A stretch of 64,000 bases of DNA from assembly GCF_001650915.1 (NCBI RefSeq), contig NZ_LXYO01000023.1, positions 372,001 through 436,000 of the forward strand, given 5' to 3'. This stretch comes from Marinobacter sp. EhC06. Its GTDB lineage: Bacteria > Pseudomonadota > Gammaproteobacteria > Pseudomonadales > Oleiphilaceae. A program made the position numbers and the translations under genes. The notes beneath the pieces were generated by a model. That model was not told where the DNA came from. It made no database searches and was given only the letters and a program-made list of their open reading frames with translations. Numbering within the stretch: position 1 is the first letter of the stretch; each line of letters opens with the position of its first letter. Shown piece by piece: positions 18,591 through 26,740 of this stretch.

Positions 18591-20351
18591 GTGAGCTCTG
18601 AAACCTGGCGGTATTCCTTTTTCTGTTTGCTGATTCTGTCGTTCCTGCCCCTGGCAGCAGCGGCAGAATCTGTCTGTGGTAGCCCCGCGACACCGATTTC
18701 CGAAGTACAGGGCACCGGCCCGGCTTCGCCTCTGGCGGGCAAAACCGTCACAGTCGAGGGCATTCTGACCCAGGATTCCCGGTCAGAGGGTGGGTTTGGC
18801 GGCTTTTATCTCCAGCAGGCCGACCACGAGACCGACAACAATCCCGCCACTTCCGAGGCCCTGTTTGTCTATACCGACCGCGAGATCGGCAAACCCGGCA
18901 TGAGGCTGCGAGTTACCGGCAAGGTGAAGGAATACCACGGACTAACTGAACTGGTGGCGATCCGAAACATCCGGAGTTGCGGGCGGGAAGCGCTACCGGC
19001 GCCCTCTCCATTGGCTTTGCCCTGGACCCGGGATCCCGAAAATCTTGAGAATATGCGGGTTACCTTCCGCCAGCCCCTGACGGTGGTAGACAATTACAAC
19101 CTCGGCCGTTACGGCGAACTGACGCTGGCCGCCGCAGACCAGGTCCAACCCACCGAGCACCTTCCTCCTGGCGACGATGCGTACAGAGCATCCATCCGAA
19201 ACCGGCACAATCGCGTGCTGCTGGACGACAATCGGTCCATCAGAAATCCCAGGCCCATACCTTGGCCCCCCGGGGGGCTGTCCTCGGCAGCCGTACGCTC
19301 TGGTGACCAGATTGACGGGCTTGTCGGGGTGCTGGACTTCCGGTTCGATGCCTGGCGAGTCCAGCCCGCCGGGGCACCGGTTTTCCTCGCAACCAACCCG
19401 AGAGATCCCGCACCGGACCCCGTACCCGGTGGCGCTGTGCGAATCATGGCACTGAATCTCGGTAATTTTTTCAATGGCGATGGTCGTGGCAGCCAGTTTC
19501 CAACAACCCGGGGGGCGAAAACATCGGCGGCATATCAGCGCCAGCAACAGCGACTGGTGCAGACACTTCTGGCCCCGGATCCGGATATCCTCGCGCTCAC
19601 GGAACTCGAGAACGACGGCTACGGCCCGCACAGCGCCATCGCCAGCCTGGCCGAGGCCCTGGGTAATCAGTGGCGGTTCGTCAGCACACCAGGTCAGGAT
19701 GGCGATGATGAGATACGGACCGGCCTGCTCTACCGCAGCGACCGGGTGAGCGCCATTGGCCTGCCGGAACGGCTTGCCAGCGGTCCGTTCAGATCCGGTG
19801 GCCGGCCTCCGCTGGCCCAGAATTTCAGTCGTGTCGATGGTGAGACAACCGTCAGGGTTATCGTTCCTCACCTGAAATCAAAATCCTGTCGGGGTGCCCA
19901 TGGGGACGATCGGGATCAGGCCGATGGCCAGGGCTGTTACGCCAGCCGGCGGGCTGACGAAGCACAAGCGCTGGCCGGATGGGCCGGCGTTGACGCCGGA
20001 GACCCCAAGTCGGCCGGCACCCTGATCATGGGTGACCTGAACAGCTATGCCCGTGAACAACCCCTTCGGGTACTGGCAAGAGCGGGCTTCGTCAGCATGG
20101 TGCACCACTTCCATCCCTGCAATGAGACCAGCTGTCGCCATTACACCTACCGATACCGTGGCGAGAAAGGGTCCCTGGATTACGCCCTGGCCTCCGAGAC
20201 ATTGAAGCCACGGGTTGTCGGTGCCCGAAGCTGGCTGGTGAATGCCGACGAGCCCAGGGTTCTTGGCTACCAGAGCGAGCACGCTGCTGATGGGCAGGCG
20301 CCCTGGCGGTCCAGCGACCATAACCCGGTTATCGTAGACGTAAAGCTCTGA
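18591..20351 (+). CDS. Secreted ExeM/NucH-type endonuclease/exonuclease/phosphatase family nuclease
   Basis: A 586-residue exported protein. It has a signal peptide (FFCLLILSFLPLAAAAES) and an OB-fold nucleic-acid-binding segment (about 35-130; GKTVTVEGILTQDS...MRLRVTGKVKEYHGLTELVA). A catalytic EEP domain (about 285-586) shows ALNLGNFFNGD, LALTELENDGYG with the metal-binding Glu, GDLNSYA, and the terminal SDHNPVIVDV with catalytic Asp-His. ExeM/NucH enzymes degrade extracellular DNA, aiding nutrient scavenging or biofilm dispersal. No GlyGly-CTERM sorting tail is seen. Translation starts at GTG, ten bases after the WYL gene stop; an in-frame ATG is absent nearby. Confidence 0.88.
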   Translation: MSSETWRYSFFCLLILSFLPLAAAAESVCGSPATPISEVQGTGPASPLAGKTVTVEGILTQDSRSEGGFGGFYLQQADHETDNNPATSEALFVYTDREIGKPGMRLRVTGKVKEYHGLTELVAIRNIRSCGREALPAPSPLALPWTRDPENLENMRVTFRQPLTVVDNYNLGRYGELTLAAADQVQPTEHLPPGDDAYRASIRNRHNRVLLDDNRSIRNPRPIPWPPGGLSSAAVRSGDQIDGLVGVLDFRFDAWRVQPAGAPVFLATNPRDPAPDPVPGGAVRIMALNLGNFFNGDGRGSQFPTTRGAKTSAAYQRQQQRLVQTLLAPDPDILALTELENDGYGPHSAIASLAEALGNQWRFVSTPGQDGDDEIRTGLLYRSDRVSAIGLPERLASGPFRSGGRPPLAQNFSRVDGETTVRVIVPHLKSKSCRGAHGDDRDQADGQGCYASRRADEAQALAGWAGVDAGDPKSAGTLIMGDLNSYAREQPLRVLARAGFVSMVHHFHPCNETSCRHYTYRYRGEKGSLDYALASETLKPRVVGARSWLVNADEPRVLGYQSEHAADGQAPWRSSDHNPVIVDVKL

Positions 20352-20470
20352 ACCCTGTCCGCGGCGGCGCGACCGTTGGTTGCCCGTCCGCCCGGGCTCC
20401 CGGGCGTTGAAGCCAAGGCTCGGCAGGCTGGTCCCGGTAGACTGGCGATCAGACCCAAAACCGGTGATCG

Positions 20471-21367
20471 ATGACGACCATGAGAATCCCTGCACCCAAC
20501 CTCTGGCCCGCTGCCCGCGCGGGACAACGATTTCTTCTTCAGGCCCGACGCCGCGAAGCGCTCGTGGATGGCCACAAAATGGTTTTCCTGGAACGGGGTG
20601 CTCCCGGCGCAGGAAGCCCTACCATCGTGCTGATTCATGGCTTTGCCGCCATGAAAGAAAACTGGGGGCTGTGGCTGCAAAGACTGCCCAGCCACTGGCA
20701 TCTGCTGGCACCGGATCTGCCAGGGTTCGGAGAGAGTGATTACCTGCCTGAAGCCTGCTACCGCTATGAAACCCAGGCCCGTCGACTGGGTCAGTGGCTC
20801 GCGGGCTTTGACACGGACAACATACATCTGGCCGGCAGCTCCATGGGGGGTGCTATTGCTACTGTCCTGGCCCACAAGCTGGAGCCGGCACCCCGTTCCC
20901 TGACGCTGCTGAACAGTGCCGGGATTCCAGAGCATGCCCAGGTCGACATACATGCTCCGTTTGCATCCGATCGTGACGGCATCCTGATTCCCCGGGACTG
21001 GAAAGGGGTTTACCGCATGTTCAACAGTGTTGGTACCGGCAAGCCCACGGTCTCCGGCCTGGCCATGGCCGGCCTGCTGGGTCCCGATCTGCTGGGCCGC
21101 ACCGACGCCCTCCGACACATATTCAGCGACATGGTGGCAGACGCCCTGGCACCGGCCCGCTATCTGGGCCCTGACACGCCACCACTGCAGGTTCAATGGG
21201 GTGACCGGGACGTGATCACGCCCACGCGCTGCGTGGACTGGTTCGGCTCGGCGACACCGCACGCCGAAATTCACATGTTCCGGGGTGTGGGGCATCTTCC
21301 CATGCTGGAAACACCGGGGCGATCCGCCGCGGCACTTGAAGGCTTCGTCCGCCGCCATGGCCAGTAA
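20471..21367 (+). CDS. Alpha/beta hydrolase (lipase/esterase-like)
   Basis: A 298-residue alpha/beta-hydrolase-fold protein. IVLIHGFAAMKENW provides the oxyanion hole (HG). The nucleophile elbow is GSSMGG near residue 122, the acid is probably the Asp in QWGDRDVITP, and the histidine is in GVGHLPMLE. A cap region lies between (about 150-220). It is similar in layout to short-chain acyl or meta-cleavage-type hydrolases; the substrate is not known. No signal peptide. The next gene is an AraC-type regulator on the same strand. Confidence 0.8.
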   Translation: MTTMRIPAPNLWPAARAGQRFLLQARRREALVDGHKMVFLERGAPGAGSPTIVLIHGFAAMKENWGLWLQRLPSHWHLLAPDLPGFGESDYLPEACYRYETQARRLGQWLAGFDTDNIHLAGSSMGGAIATVLAHKLEPAPRSLTLLNSAGIPEHAQVDIHAPFASDRDGILIPRDWKGVYRMFNSVGTGKPTVSGLAMAGLLGPDLLGRTDALRHIFSDMVADALAPARYLGPDTPPLQVQWGDRDVITPTRCVDWFGSATPHAEIHMFRGVGHLPMLETPGRSAAALEGFVRRHGQ

Positions 21368-21523
21368 GACGACCGGGCTGGGCGCGAGTCCCAGCCGATG
21401 ATTGGCCTTTCAGGCCATTTATTTCGTCAGCGAAGTCATGGGGGAACGAACCGGGAGGCGCCATAATCGTCGAAACTACGCGTTCTGCGACATAACAAGA
21501 ACAGAATAAGACGAGGAAACCCC

Positions 21524-22591
21524 ATGCGCGCCTCCGTTTCAACGGCACAGGACCTGGGCATGCCGGCCATCTACCTGCACCTTCTGGCCGAGCTGCTGAA
21601 TACCATCGGTGTTGATGAACAGGACCTTCTGCTTCGGGTCGGACTCGACCCGGCCCGCCTTCAATCCACCGATCTGCGGGTCAGCCAGACCCAGGCCAGC
21701 GAATTTGTCACCCGGGCCATTATCGAAAGCGGCGAGCCGGGGCTCGGAATCATGCTCGCCCGGGAACTGAAGCTACCACTGCACGGCGCCCTGGGTACGG
21801 CGGTCATGAGCAGCCGCACGTTGGGCGATGCCATGGAGCTGATGACCCGTTACCTGACACTGCGGGTGCCCCATCTTCAGGTGTGCAAACGGGAAACCGG
21901 CAGCCTGGCCTGGTACGTTGTCAGCTGCGATATCGATCTCGGCCCCCTACACGGGTTTATCATGGACGCCATGCTGTTCGGGTGCGTTTCTATGGGGGCG
22001 CAACTAACGGGCTCGGTGGTTGATGGTTTGCGGATTGTTCGCCGCGGACCGGAACCGGCCTATTTCCACCGGTTCCGCTCACAGATCCCGGTACCGGTGG
22101 AGTTCGGTGCCACGGAGAATGCCCTGGTGATCCCCGCCGCCCGACTGGATCTGCCGGTACGCTTCACCGACGATCAACTGGCCGCCTCATCAAGAGCCCA
22201 GTGCGAGGAAGCACTGCGGCAGTTGACTGAAGACGCCGGATTTGCCTGTCGGGTCCGGCGAGTGATTGAAACCAGCCACCCCTTCCCACCGAAACTGGCC
22301 CGGGTTGCAGGCACCTTGTTTGTCTCTGAACGAACACTCAAACGGCGACTGCAGGAAGAAGAAGCCAGCTTCCAGCAGCTGGTGGATCAGGTCCGCCTGG
22401 AACGGGCACAGGATCTGCTCCGCAGCACCGGCATGAACCTGAGCCAGATTGCCGACGCCCTGGGCTATGCCGACGCTGCGAACTTCACCCGGGCTTTCAA
22501 GCGCTGGACTGGAACCAGCCCCAGTCACTACAGAAGCGCGCCTGTAAGATCCGCCTCGACACCTGCCGAGCGGACACTGGCAACCGGCTGA
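21524..22591 (+). CDS. AraC family transcriptional regulator (Arabinose_bd/OruR-like N-domain)
   Basis: A 355-residue regulator. The N-terminal ligand domain (about 15-200; LHLLAELLNTIGVDEQDLLLRVGLDPARL...ESGEPGLGIMLARELKLPLHGALG) is the type found in OruR-like regulators. The C-terminal AraC HTH (about 250-340) contains FVSERTLKRRLQEEEASFQQLVDQVRLERAQDLL and LSQIADALGYADAANFTRAFKRWTGTSPSHYR. Members of this group often control lipid, amino-acid or hydrocarbon catabolism genes. Shine-Dalgarno GAGGAAA precedes the ATG. Its stop codon directly abuts that of convergent queE (TGATCA at 22589-22594). Confidence 0.9.
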   Translation: MRASVSTAQDLGMPAIYLHLLAELLNTIGVDEQDLLLRVGLDPARLQSTDLRVSQTQASEFVTRAIIESGEPGLGIMLARELKLPLHGALGTAVMSSRTLGDAMELMTRYLTLRVPHLQVCKRETGSLAWYVVSCDIDLGPLHGFIMDAMLFGCVSMGAQLTGSVVDGLRIVRRGPEPAYFHRFRSQIPVPVEFGATENALVIPAARLDLPVRFTDDQLAASSRAQCEEALRQLTEDAGFACRVRRVIETSHPFPPKLARVAGTLFVSERTLKRRLQEEEASFQQLVDQVRLERAQDLLRSTGMNLSQIADALGYADAANFTRAFKRWTGTSPSHYRSAPVRSASTPAERTLATG

Positions 22592-23248
22592 TCAGTCGAT
22601 CCCGATGATTTTGTGCATCTGCAGGGTAAGACGCCACTGGGGGTGGGCAAGACAGTAGTCGGTAGCGCGGCGAGTATTGCTTTGCTTGATCTCATCCACC
22701 GCCGTTTCCGGTGCCGAAGGAGAGGCCATGGGCGACAGGAAATAATGGCTCGCGCGAATGCCCAGGAATCGCTCCGGCATCGCCAGGGGCTGCGGATACA
22801 CCAGTTTAAGCTCGTCACAGGCCTCGATCACCACAGGTGCATCGGCCTTGGGACTGACGCAGAGCCAGTCAATGCCTTCGGGGGCCTGCAGGGTGCCATT
22901 GGTCTCTACCCCCACTTCAAACCCTTCCCGATGGAACGCCTCAATCAGGGCTGTATCCAGCTGCAACAGGGGCTCTCCGCCGGTGCAGACCACATAGGGC
23001 TTGCCAGGCGCGTCCGGCCAGAGATTCCGTATGTGACGGGCCAGGGCTTCCGGCGTTTCAAAACGGCCACCATTCTGGCCGTCCGTGCCCACGAAATCGG
23101 TATCACAGAAATTGCAGACCGCACTGGCACGGTCTTTCTCACGCCCGGTCCAGAGGTTGCACTTGCTGAAACGACAGAATACCGCAGCCCGACCCGCCTG
23201 GGCACCTTCGCCCTGCAGGGTGTAGAAAGCTTCCTTGACCCGATACAT
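22592..23248 (-). CDS. queE: 7-carboxy-7-deazaguanine synthase QueE
   Basis: A 218-residue radical SAM enzyme converting 6-carboxytetrahydropterin to 7-carboxy-7-deazaguanine in preQ0/queuosine synthesis. The start [20 protein letters not shown] is characteristic. The cluster ligands are in CNLW...CNFCDTDF, with a longer gap between the first and second Cys than the usual CxxxCxxC, as is common in QueE. VCTGGEPLLQLD and VETNGT are SAM-binding blocks. It overlaps queC by ATGA, so the two genes are cotranscribed. Confidence 0.95.
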   Translation of the reverse strand: MYRVKEAFYTLQGEGAQAGRAAVFCRFSKCNLWTGREKDRASAVCNFCDTDFVGTDGQNGGRFETPEALARHIRNLWPDAPGKPYVVCTGGEPLLQLDTALIEAFHREGFEVGVETNGTLQAPEGIDWLCVSPKADAPVVIEACDELKLVYPQPLAMPERFLGIRASHYFLSPMASPSAPETAVDEIKQSNTRRATDYCLAHPQWRLTLQMHKIIGID

Positions 23249-23913
23249 CAGCCTGCGCCCTCGTATTCCAGAGGATCGGTCACACCATTGACGGCAAACG
23301 CCTCCAGGCGCTCAACGCATGAACCACAGCGGCCACAGGCTTGCCCCCGGCCGTTGTAGCAGGTCCAGGTCTGCGAATAATCCAGGCCCAGGCGGAGACC
23401 TTCGGCCAGGATCTGGCCCTTGTCCATGGCCATGAAGGGCGCCTCAATGCCCACCGGTTCGTAGTTGGCGACCCGGCAGACCGCGTCCATTTTCTCAACA
23501 AACTCCGGGCGACAGTCCGGGTAGATGGCATGGTCGCCACCGTGAGCCCCGTACCACACAGCGCCGGCACCTACCGTCACGGCGTAACCGGTTGCCAGCG
23601 ACAGGAGGATCATGTTGCGGTTCGGCACCACGGTCGCTTTCATGCTGTCTTCTTCGTAGTGACCTTCCGGGACATCTATATCCGAGGTCAGGGATGATCC
23701 GGCCATCACCTCACTCATGGCGCGGATATCGATCACTTTGTGGGGAATACCCTGGGCCTCACATACCGAACGCGCACACTCCAGTTCCCGGACGTGGCGC
23801 TGCCCATAATTGAAGGACAGCGCATGCACCCGATACCCGCGTTCCCTGGCCAGGTGCAGCAGAGTGTAGGAGTCCATGCCTCCGGAATAGATTACAACCA
23901 CGGTGTCTGTCAT
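23248..23913 (-). CDS. queC: 7-cyano-7-deazaguanine (preQ0) synthase QueC
   Basis: A 221-residue ATP-dependent enzyme converting 7-carboxy-7-deazaguanine to preQ0. The N-terminal PP-loop is [18 protein letters not shown]-terminal zinc site is C-x(7)-CGRCGSC in [16 protein letters not shown]. Shine-Dalgarno GGGGAG lies five bases before the ATG. It is the first gene of queC-queE. No preQ1 riboswitch was recognised in the leader; instead a perfect inverted repeat at 23991-24014 lies between it and the divergent exonuclease gene. Confidence 0.96.
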   Translation of the reverse strand: MTDTVVVIYSGGMDSYTLLHLARERGYRVHALSFNYGQRHVRELECARSVCEAQGIPHKVIDIRAMSEVMAGSSLTSDIDVPEGHYEEDSMKATVVPNRNMILLSLATGYAVTVGAGAVWYGAHGGDHAIYPDCRPEFVEKMDAVCRVANYEPVGIEAPFMAMDKGQILAEGLRLGLDYSQTWTCYNGRGQACGRCGSCVERLEAFAVNGVTDPLEYEGAG

Positions 23914-23990
23914 TCGGGCTCCCCGTATGGTGCGATTGGGTGTGGGCTGGTTTACTGTCGCGCCCGACGCCTGTTGCTGTCATCGGGCTT

Positions 23991-24014
23991 TTACAATGAA
24001 TGGACATATTGTAA
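23991..24014. promoter_or_regulatory. Perfect inverted repeat between queC and the exonuclease gene
   Basis: TTACAAT and ATTGTAA are separated by ten bases (23991-23997 and 24008-24014). The site sits between two divergent starts, 78 bases from the queC start and 85 from the exonuclease start. Such spacing is typical of a dimeric-repressor operator. The binding protein is unknown. Confidence 0.45.
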
Positions 24015-24098
24015 CAGTGCAGGCACAGGTTGGGTTCGCGTCTCGATTGCGGGGCGGGTAAACTCAGCGAAAAACAACTCATCAGCTACACTGACTCC

Positions 24099-24632
24099 AT
24101 GACCACTATCCAGCCGGCATTCATCGATTTCGAGGCATCCAGCCTTGATCTGATCGCGAGCTACCCCATTGAGGTAGGGATTTGCATGCCGGATGGCTCT
24201 CTCCATAGCTGGCTGATCGCCCCCCATGTCCTCTGGCAGGACTGGTCGCAAAGCGCTGAACAGATACACGGCATTTCCCGCGAGACTCTGGAAGCGGACG
24301 GTATTGCGGTGGGTGAAGTGGCCAGGGCCCTGAATGAGCTGCTGCCAGAGCAGGTGTTCTGCGATGCCTGGACGTTCGACAGCTTCTGGCTGCACCGGTT
24401 GTTCAGGGCCGCCCGCATAACCCCGGCCTTTCAGCTGGAGTCCATTTCAGCATTGCTGGACACCCGCCAGGTGCGCCAATGGTCGGCGCTTCGTCAGCAG
24501 GTGATTACCGAACTTGGCTTGCCAGTCCATCGGGCGGCAAATGACGCCCTGATCCTCCACAAAACCTGGGAACGGATTGCCGAGGACCATGGCGCCCTGG
24601 AGCCATTAACCGGTCAGAGCCGTCGGGCCTGA
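24099..24632 (+). CDS. 3'-5' exonuclease-like protein (DEDD/RNase T superfamily)
   Basis: A 177-residue DnaQ-like nuclease. The acidic motifs are in place: FIDFEASSL (Exo I, D-x-E), FCDAWTFDSFWLHRLF (Exo II region), and HRAANDALILHKTW (HxAxxDA, Exo III). The small size and lack of extra domains leave the substrate open; DNA or RNA trimming is possible. The open frame extends upstream from a TTG at 24030, but the ATG at 24099 gives a compact start MTTIQPAFIDFEASS. It is divergent from queC and convergent with a small membrane protein. Confidence 0.82.
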   Translation: MTTIQPAFIDFEASSLDLIASYPIEVGICMPDGSLHSWLIAPHVLWQDWSQSAEQIHGISRETLEADGIAVGEVARALNELLPEQVFCDAWTFDSFWLHRLFRAARITPAFQLESISALLDTRQVRQWSALRQQVITELGLPVHRAANDALILHKTWERIAEDHGALEPLTGQSRRA

Positions 24633-24645
24633 TCCGGAATCAGGC
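24627..24645. terminator. Weak hairpin between convergent genes
   Basis: GCCTGAT and ATCAGGC form a perfect seven-base-pair stem around CCGGA. It spans the exonuclease stop codon and ends just before the stop of the convergent membrane-protein gene. There is no U-tract on either strand, so termination would be weak. Confidence 0.35.
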
Positions 24646-24647
24646 AA

Positions 24648-24878
24648 TCAGTGCCTGACACGCAATGCGATAACTTCGAGACCATCCCGAAGGGTATTGA
24701 GAGTCCAGTAGGTCACCAGCGCCATGAGCGCGGCACCCGTTACGGTAAACACCAGATTCTCGCCCACAACCTGCTCCTGTGCGGCTAACAGGTATAGCCC
24801 CAATGCGATAATCAGGACGAGTTCAATCAATGCGTGGAAACGGAACTTTCTACTGGCAGATCCGGCGTCGTCGGACAT
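24648..24878 (-). CDS. Small two-helix membrane protein of unknown function
   Basis: A 76-residue protein starting MSDDAGSASRKFRFHALIEL. It has two hydrophobic segments (LIELVLIIALGLYLLAA and LVFTVTGAALMALVTYWTL) and a short basic C-terminus. I do not recognise a family. The reading frame also allows a TTG five codons upstream. The GAGG nearest the ATG is rather far (about 15 bases), so the start is uncertain. The gene follows the candidate small RNA and its terminator on the same strand. Confidence 0.6.
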   Translation of the reverse strand: MSDDAGSASRKFRFHALIELVLIIALGLYLLAAQEQVVGENLVFTVTGAALMALVTYWTLNTLRDGLEVIALRVRH

Positions 24879-24997
24879 TTTGCTAGGTTTCAACCTCTAT
24901 CTGTCTATGGCAATGAATGAAAAGGTAGTGTGCAAATTATCGCCAGGACAGCCAACAAAATCTGTACGAAGTAGTGGCTACGAAGATTCCACTACCC

Positions 24998-25025
24998 AAA
25001 AAAAACGCAGCCATAGAGGCTGCGT
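24998..25025 (-). terminator. Intrinsic terminator (minus strand)
   Basis: ACGCAGCC (25025-25018 on the minus strand) pairs with GGCTGCGT (25012-25005), and eight U residues follow. No protein-coding gene lies directly upstream on this strand, which supports the presence of a short untranslated transcript. Confidence 0.85.
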
Positions 25026-25172
25026 AGAAAGGAGAGATCCATTGACTGCCTGGCGCGGCAGGCAGTCAGGATTGCACAACGTAAAACACGTGACGCTGCG
25101 AATTATGCCAAGCGCCCATGGGGCCGTCTGTAGGGGTTTGCCGAAGATGCAGACCTATTGCAAACGGCCCAT
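24998..25172 (-). ncRNA. Candidate small structured RNA
   Basis: On the minus strand this segment begins with GGGCCG that pairs with CGGCCC (25170-25165 with 25126-25121). Inside it lies the hairpin GTTTGC/GCAAAC (25165-25160 with 25141-25136). A perfect ten-base-pair hairpin follows (25068-25043). It ends in a canonical terminator, ACGCAGCC/GGCTGCGT plus eight U residues. No ORF longer than 17 codons with a ribosome site is present. A possible -10 (TATAGG) lies just upstream at 25181-25176. It matches no RNA family that I recognise. Confidence 0.45.
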
Positions 25173-25214
25173 TAGCCTATACACTGGTAGTCGAACCGAA
25201 ACTCAAGAGCCGGT

Positions 25215-25304
25215 ATGAACAGAATGATTCCACAGTTTATTGCATACACAGCAGCAGGTTGCCATGCAGCGCAGTCTGTTCGCGCGATGGTGAAAGACAT
25301 CTAA
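25215..25304 (+). CDS. Possible 29-residue leader or small protein
   Basis: ATG at 25215 opens MNRMIPQFIAYTAAGCHAAQ and nine more residues, ending in VKDI. A purine-rich AAGAGCCGG lies just upstream but is only a weak ribosome site. It precedes a strong terminator hairpin and the 90-residue gene on the same strand, so it may be a leader peptide. No family is recognised, and it could equally be a chance ORF. Confidence 0.3.
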   Translation: MNRMIPQFIAYTAAGCHAAQSVRAMVKDI

Positions 25305-25358
25305 CGGCTTTCGGTCAGTCCCGGGAGCCTTTGTAGCGACCGGGTCAGCTTCTCCGCG

Positions 25359-25395
25359 AAACCCCGGTTGCTTCAGGCACCGGGGTTTTGTTTTT
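25359..25395 (+). terminator. Intrinsic terminator inside the leader of the 90-residue gene
   Basis: AAACCCCGGT and ACCGGGGTTT pair perfectly around a ten-base loop, followed by TTTTGTTTTT. It ends 28 bases before the next ATG and only 15 bases before the AAGGAG ribosome site. There is no room for a separate promoter after it, so expression of the next gene must involve read-through or attenuation unless the promoter overlaps the hairpin. Confidence 0.8.
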
Positions 25396-25423
25396 GCAGC
25401 CGCAAAACGACAAGGAGAACATC

Positions 25424-25696
25424 ATGAAAAGACATCCGACAACTCGTGCAGCAAACCAGCCCATCAACAATCGTCAGGGCCCGATCAAGCGCCCGGAAAA
25501 GCTGCCGCTGCTGGATGCGATCTGTAAAAAACTGAATCAGCGCGTCAACCTGGACGACGAACAGCGGGTGCTGGGTGTTTATGAGCGGGGCTGGATCTTC
25601 AAGGGCGTTCTGGGCAACCTGAACGACTCGGAGGCGAGGTACGTGAGGGCGCTGGCTACCCGTTACAATTCCTGGATTGCCCGGCAGGTTGCCTGA
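25424..25696 (+). CDS. Conserved-looking small basic protein of unknown function
   Basis: A 90-residue basic protein beginning MKRHPTTRAANQPINNRQGP. It is soluble, with no signal or membrane segment. The N-terminal third is unstructured and basic; the rest is likely helical (LDAICKKLNQRVNLDDEQRVLGVYERGW, then NLNDSEARYVRALATRYNSWIARQ). A strong AAGGAG lies seven bases before the ATG. The frame is open further upstream but runs into the terminator hairpin, so the ATG at 25424 is the start. No known domain is recognised. Confidence 0.75.
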   Translation: MKRHPTTRAANQPINNRQGPIKRPEKLPLLDAICKKLNQRVNLDDEQRVLGVYERGWIFKGVLGNLNDSEARYVRALATRYNSWIARQVA

Positions 25697-25721
25697 TTAG
25701 ACTGTGGTATGTCTGAACCGG

Positions 25722-26135
25722 TCAGTGGCGCCGGTTCAGACCCTGCATCATCGCCATGTCGCCGCCGTGAACCATGGCGTAATTGTTCACCACATCGTGT
25801 ATTTTTTCCTGGGAATAGGGCTTGACCACGTACCCGTTAGCGCCGGCACTGATCGCCCGCTGAATACTTTCGATGGAATCATCCGCCGTCACCAGCACAA
25901 TATGCTGCTCCGCCCGGGCATCCTTGAATTCCAGCATCAGCTCGTGACCATCGCCATCCGGCAGGCCCAGATCCAGCAGGATAATGTGAAATTCCCCACC
26001 CTTGAAAGCCGTCCTGGCGGAAGCCGCATCAATACACTCGATCACCTTGGTGGCGCCAGCCTTGTAGAGCATGTCCACCAGCCGCTCTCGCATCACCGGC
26101 TCATCTTCCACTACCAGCACTCTCAGATCCGTCAT
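25722..26135 (-). CDS. Stand-alone response regulator receiver (CheY-like)
   Basis: A 137-residue single REC domain. VLVVEDEPVMRERL carries the acidic pair, the phosphoacceptor Asp is in HIILLDLGLPDGDG, the Thr is in VLVTADDS, and the conserved Lys is in GYVVKPYSQEKI. There is no output domain. The ATG at 26135 has AGGAG eight bases upstream. It ends the operon that begins with a hybrid kinase carrying HPt, so it is the obvious final phosphoacceptor (inference). Confidence 0.92.
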   Translation of the reverse strand: MTDLRVLVVEDEPVMRERLVDMLYKAGATKVIECIDAASARTAFKGGEFHIILLDLGLPDGDGHELMLEFKDARAEQHIVLVTADDSIESIQRAISAGANGYVVKPYSQEKIHDVVNNYAMVHGGDMAMMQGLNRRH

Positions 26136-26149
26136 GGGGGTTGCTCCTG

Positions 26150-26707
26150 TCAAGCTGTTGGGTCGTTGCCCGTGCGCCGGGGCAGATCCAGCGGCGACGG
26201 GCGAGGCTCGCCCATTTCGCTGTCATCAAACCGTGGCCTGGTCTCATCATCTGCCTTTGTTGCGTCTTCCATGCCAAATCGTGTGAGGATGTTGCTGATA
26301 CTCACGGCCGTTGTGTACAGAGAAATGGCAATAATCAGAAGGATCGGCTGAACAAAGGTTACGAAACCGGGCACATCCGCGCTCCCCAGTATACTCAATA
26401 TCAGGATGATTGCCGGGCCCAGTACCACGAAGAGGGTCAGCGCAATGAAAAAAACAATCCGTTCCTTGTAACGGCCCAGGTCCCGATTGGTCACCAGTCC
26501 GAGCACGAACTTGCCGATGGCAAGGCCGGCCAGAATGGCGGCCGCGATACTCAGATCCGGTCGAAGCAGGGTTTCATACAGTCGGCCTTCCCACAGCCGT
26601 TGCATACCAATGATCAGAAACGGAAACAGCACAAACAGGATGTCGGCGTAGGTTCCGTACATCATGCTCAGGGAATGGTGTTCTCGGCGTTCCGGCAACT
26701 CACTCAT
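26150..26707 (-). CDS. Integral membrane protein within a phosphorelay operon
   Basis: A 185-residue protein with four hydrophobic helices (ILFVLFPFLIIGM, LSIAAAILAGLAIGKFVLGLV, VFFIALTLFVVLGPAIILILSIL, ILLIIAISLYTTAV) and an acidic, Pro-rich cytoplasmic tail. I recognise no family. It lies 33 bases after the hybrid kinase and 14 bases before the receiver gene, so it is likely a sensory or accessory component. The ATG at 26707 (MSELPERREHHS) follows AGGAAG by eight bases. Confidence 0.8.
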   Translation of the reverse strand: MSELPERREHHSLSMMYGTYADILFVLFPFLIIGMQRLWEGRLYETLLRPDLSIAAAILAGLAIGKFVLGLVTNRDLGRYKERIVFFIALTLFVVLGPAIILILSILGSADVPGFVTFVQPILLIIAISLYTTAVSISNILTRFGMEDATKADDETRPRFDDSEMGEPRPSPLDLPRRTGNDPTA

Positions 26708-26740
26708 CGGGTTCTTCCTGTTGGTTGTTCTCGGCATACA

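Larger units (their letters stand above)
24894..25423. other. Long intergenic region with several strong RNA hairpins
   Basis: This 530-base stretch has no long gene. From left to right it holds a minus-strand intrinsic terminator (24998-25025), a ten-base-pair perfect hairpin (25043-25068), nested hairpins at 25121-25170, a 29-codon plus-strand ORF (25215-25304), a CCCGG/CCGGG hairpin near 25319-25343, and a plus-strand terminator (25359-25395) only 28 bases before the next start codon. Confidence 0.7.

Noticed and set aside
17640..20351. Phage-defence island suggested by a BrxR/CapW-like WYL regulator
   Set aside because: Neighbours are a transporter and a secreted nuclease; no BREX, CBASS or restriction genes are present.
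23914..24029. preQ1 riboswitch in the queC leader
   Set aside because: The short leader lacks the preQ1-I and preQ1-II sequence blocks; only an inverted repeat is seen.
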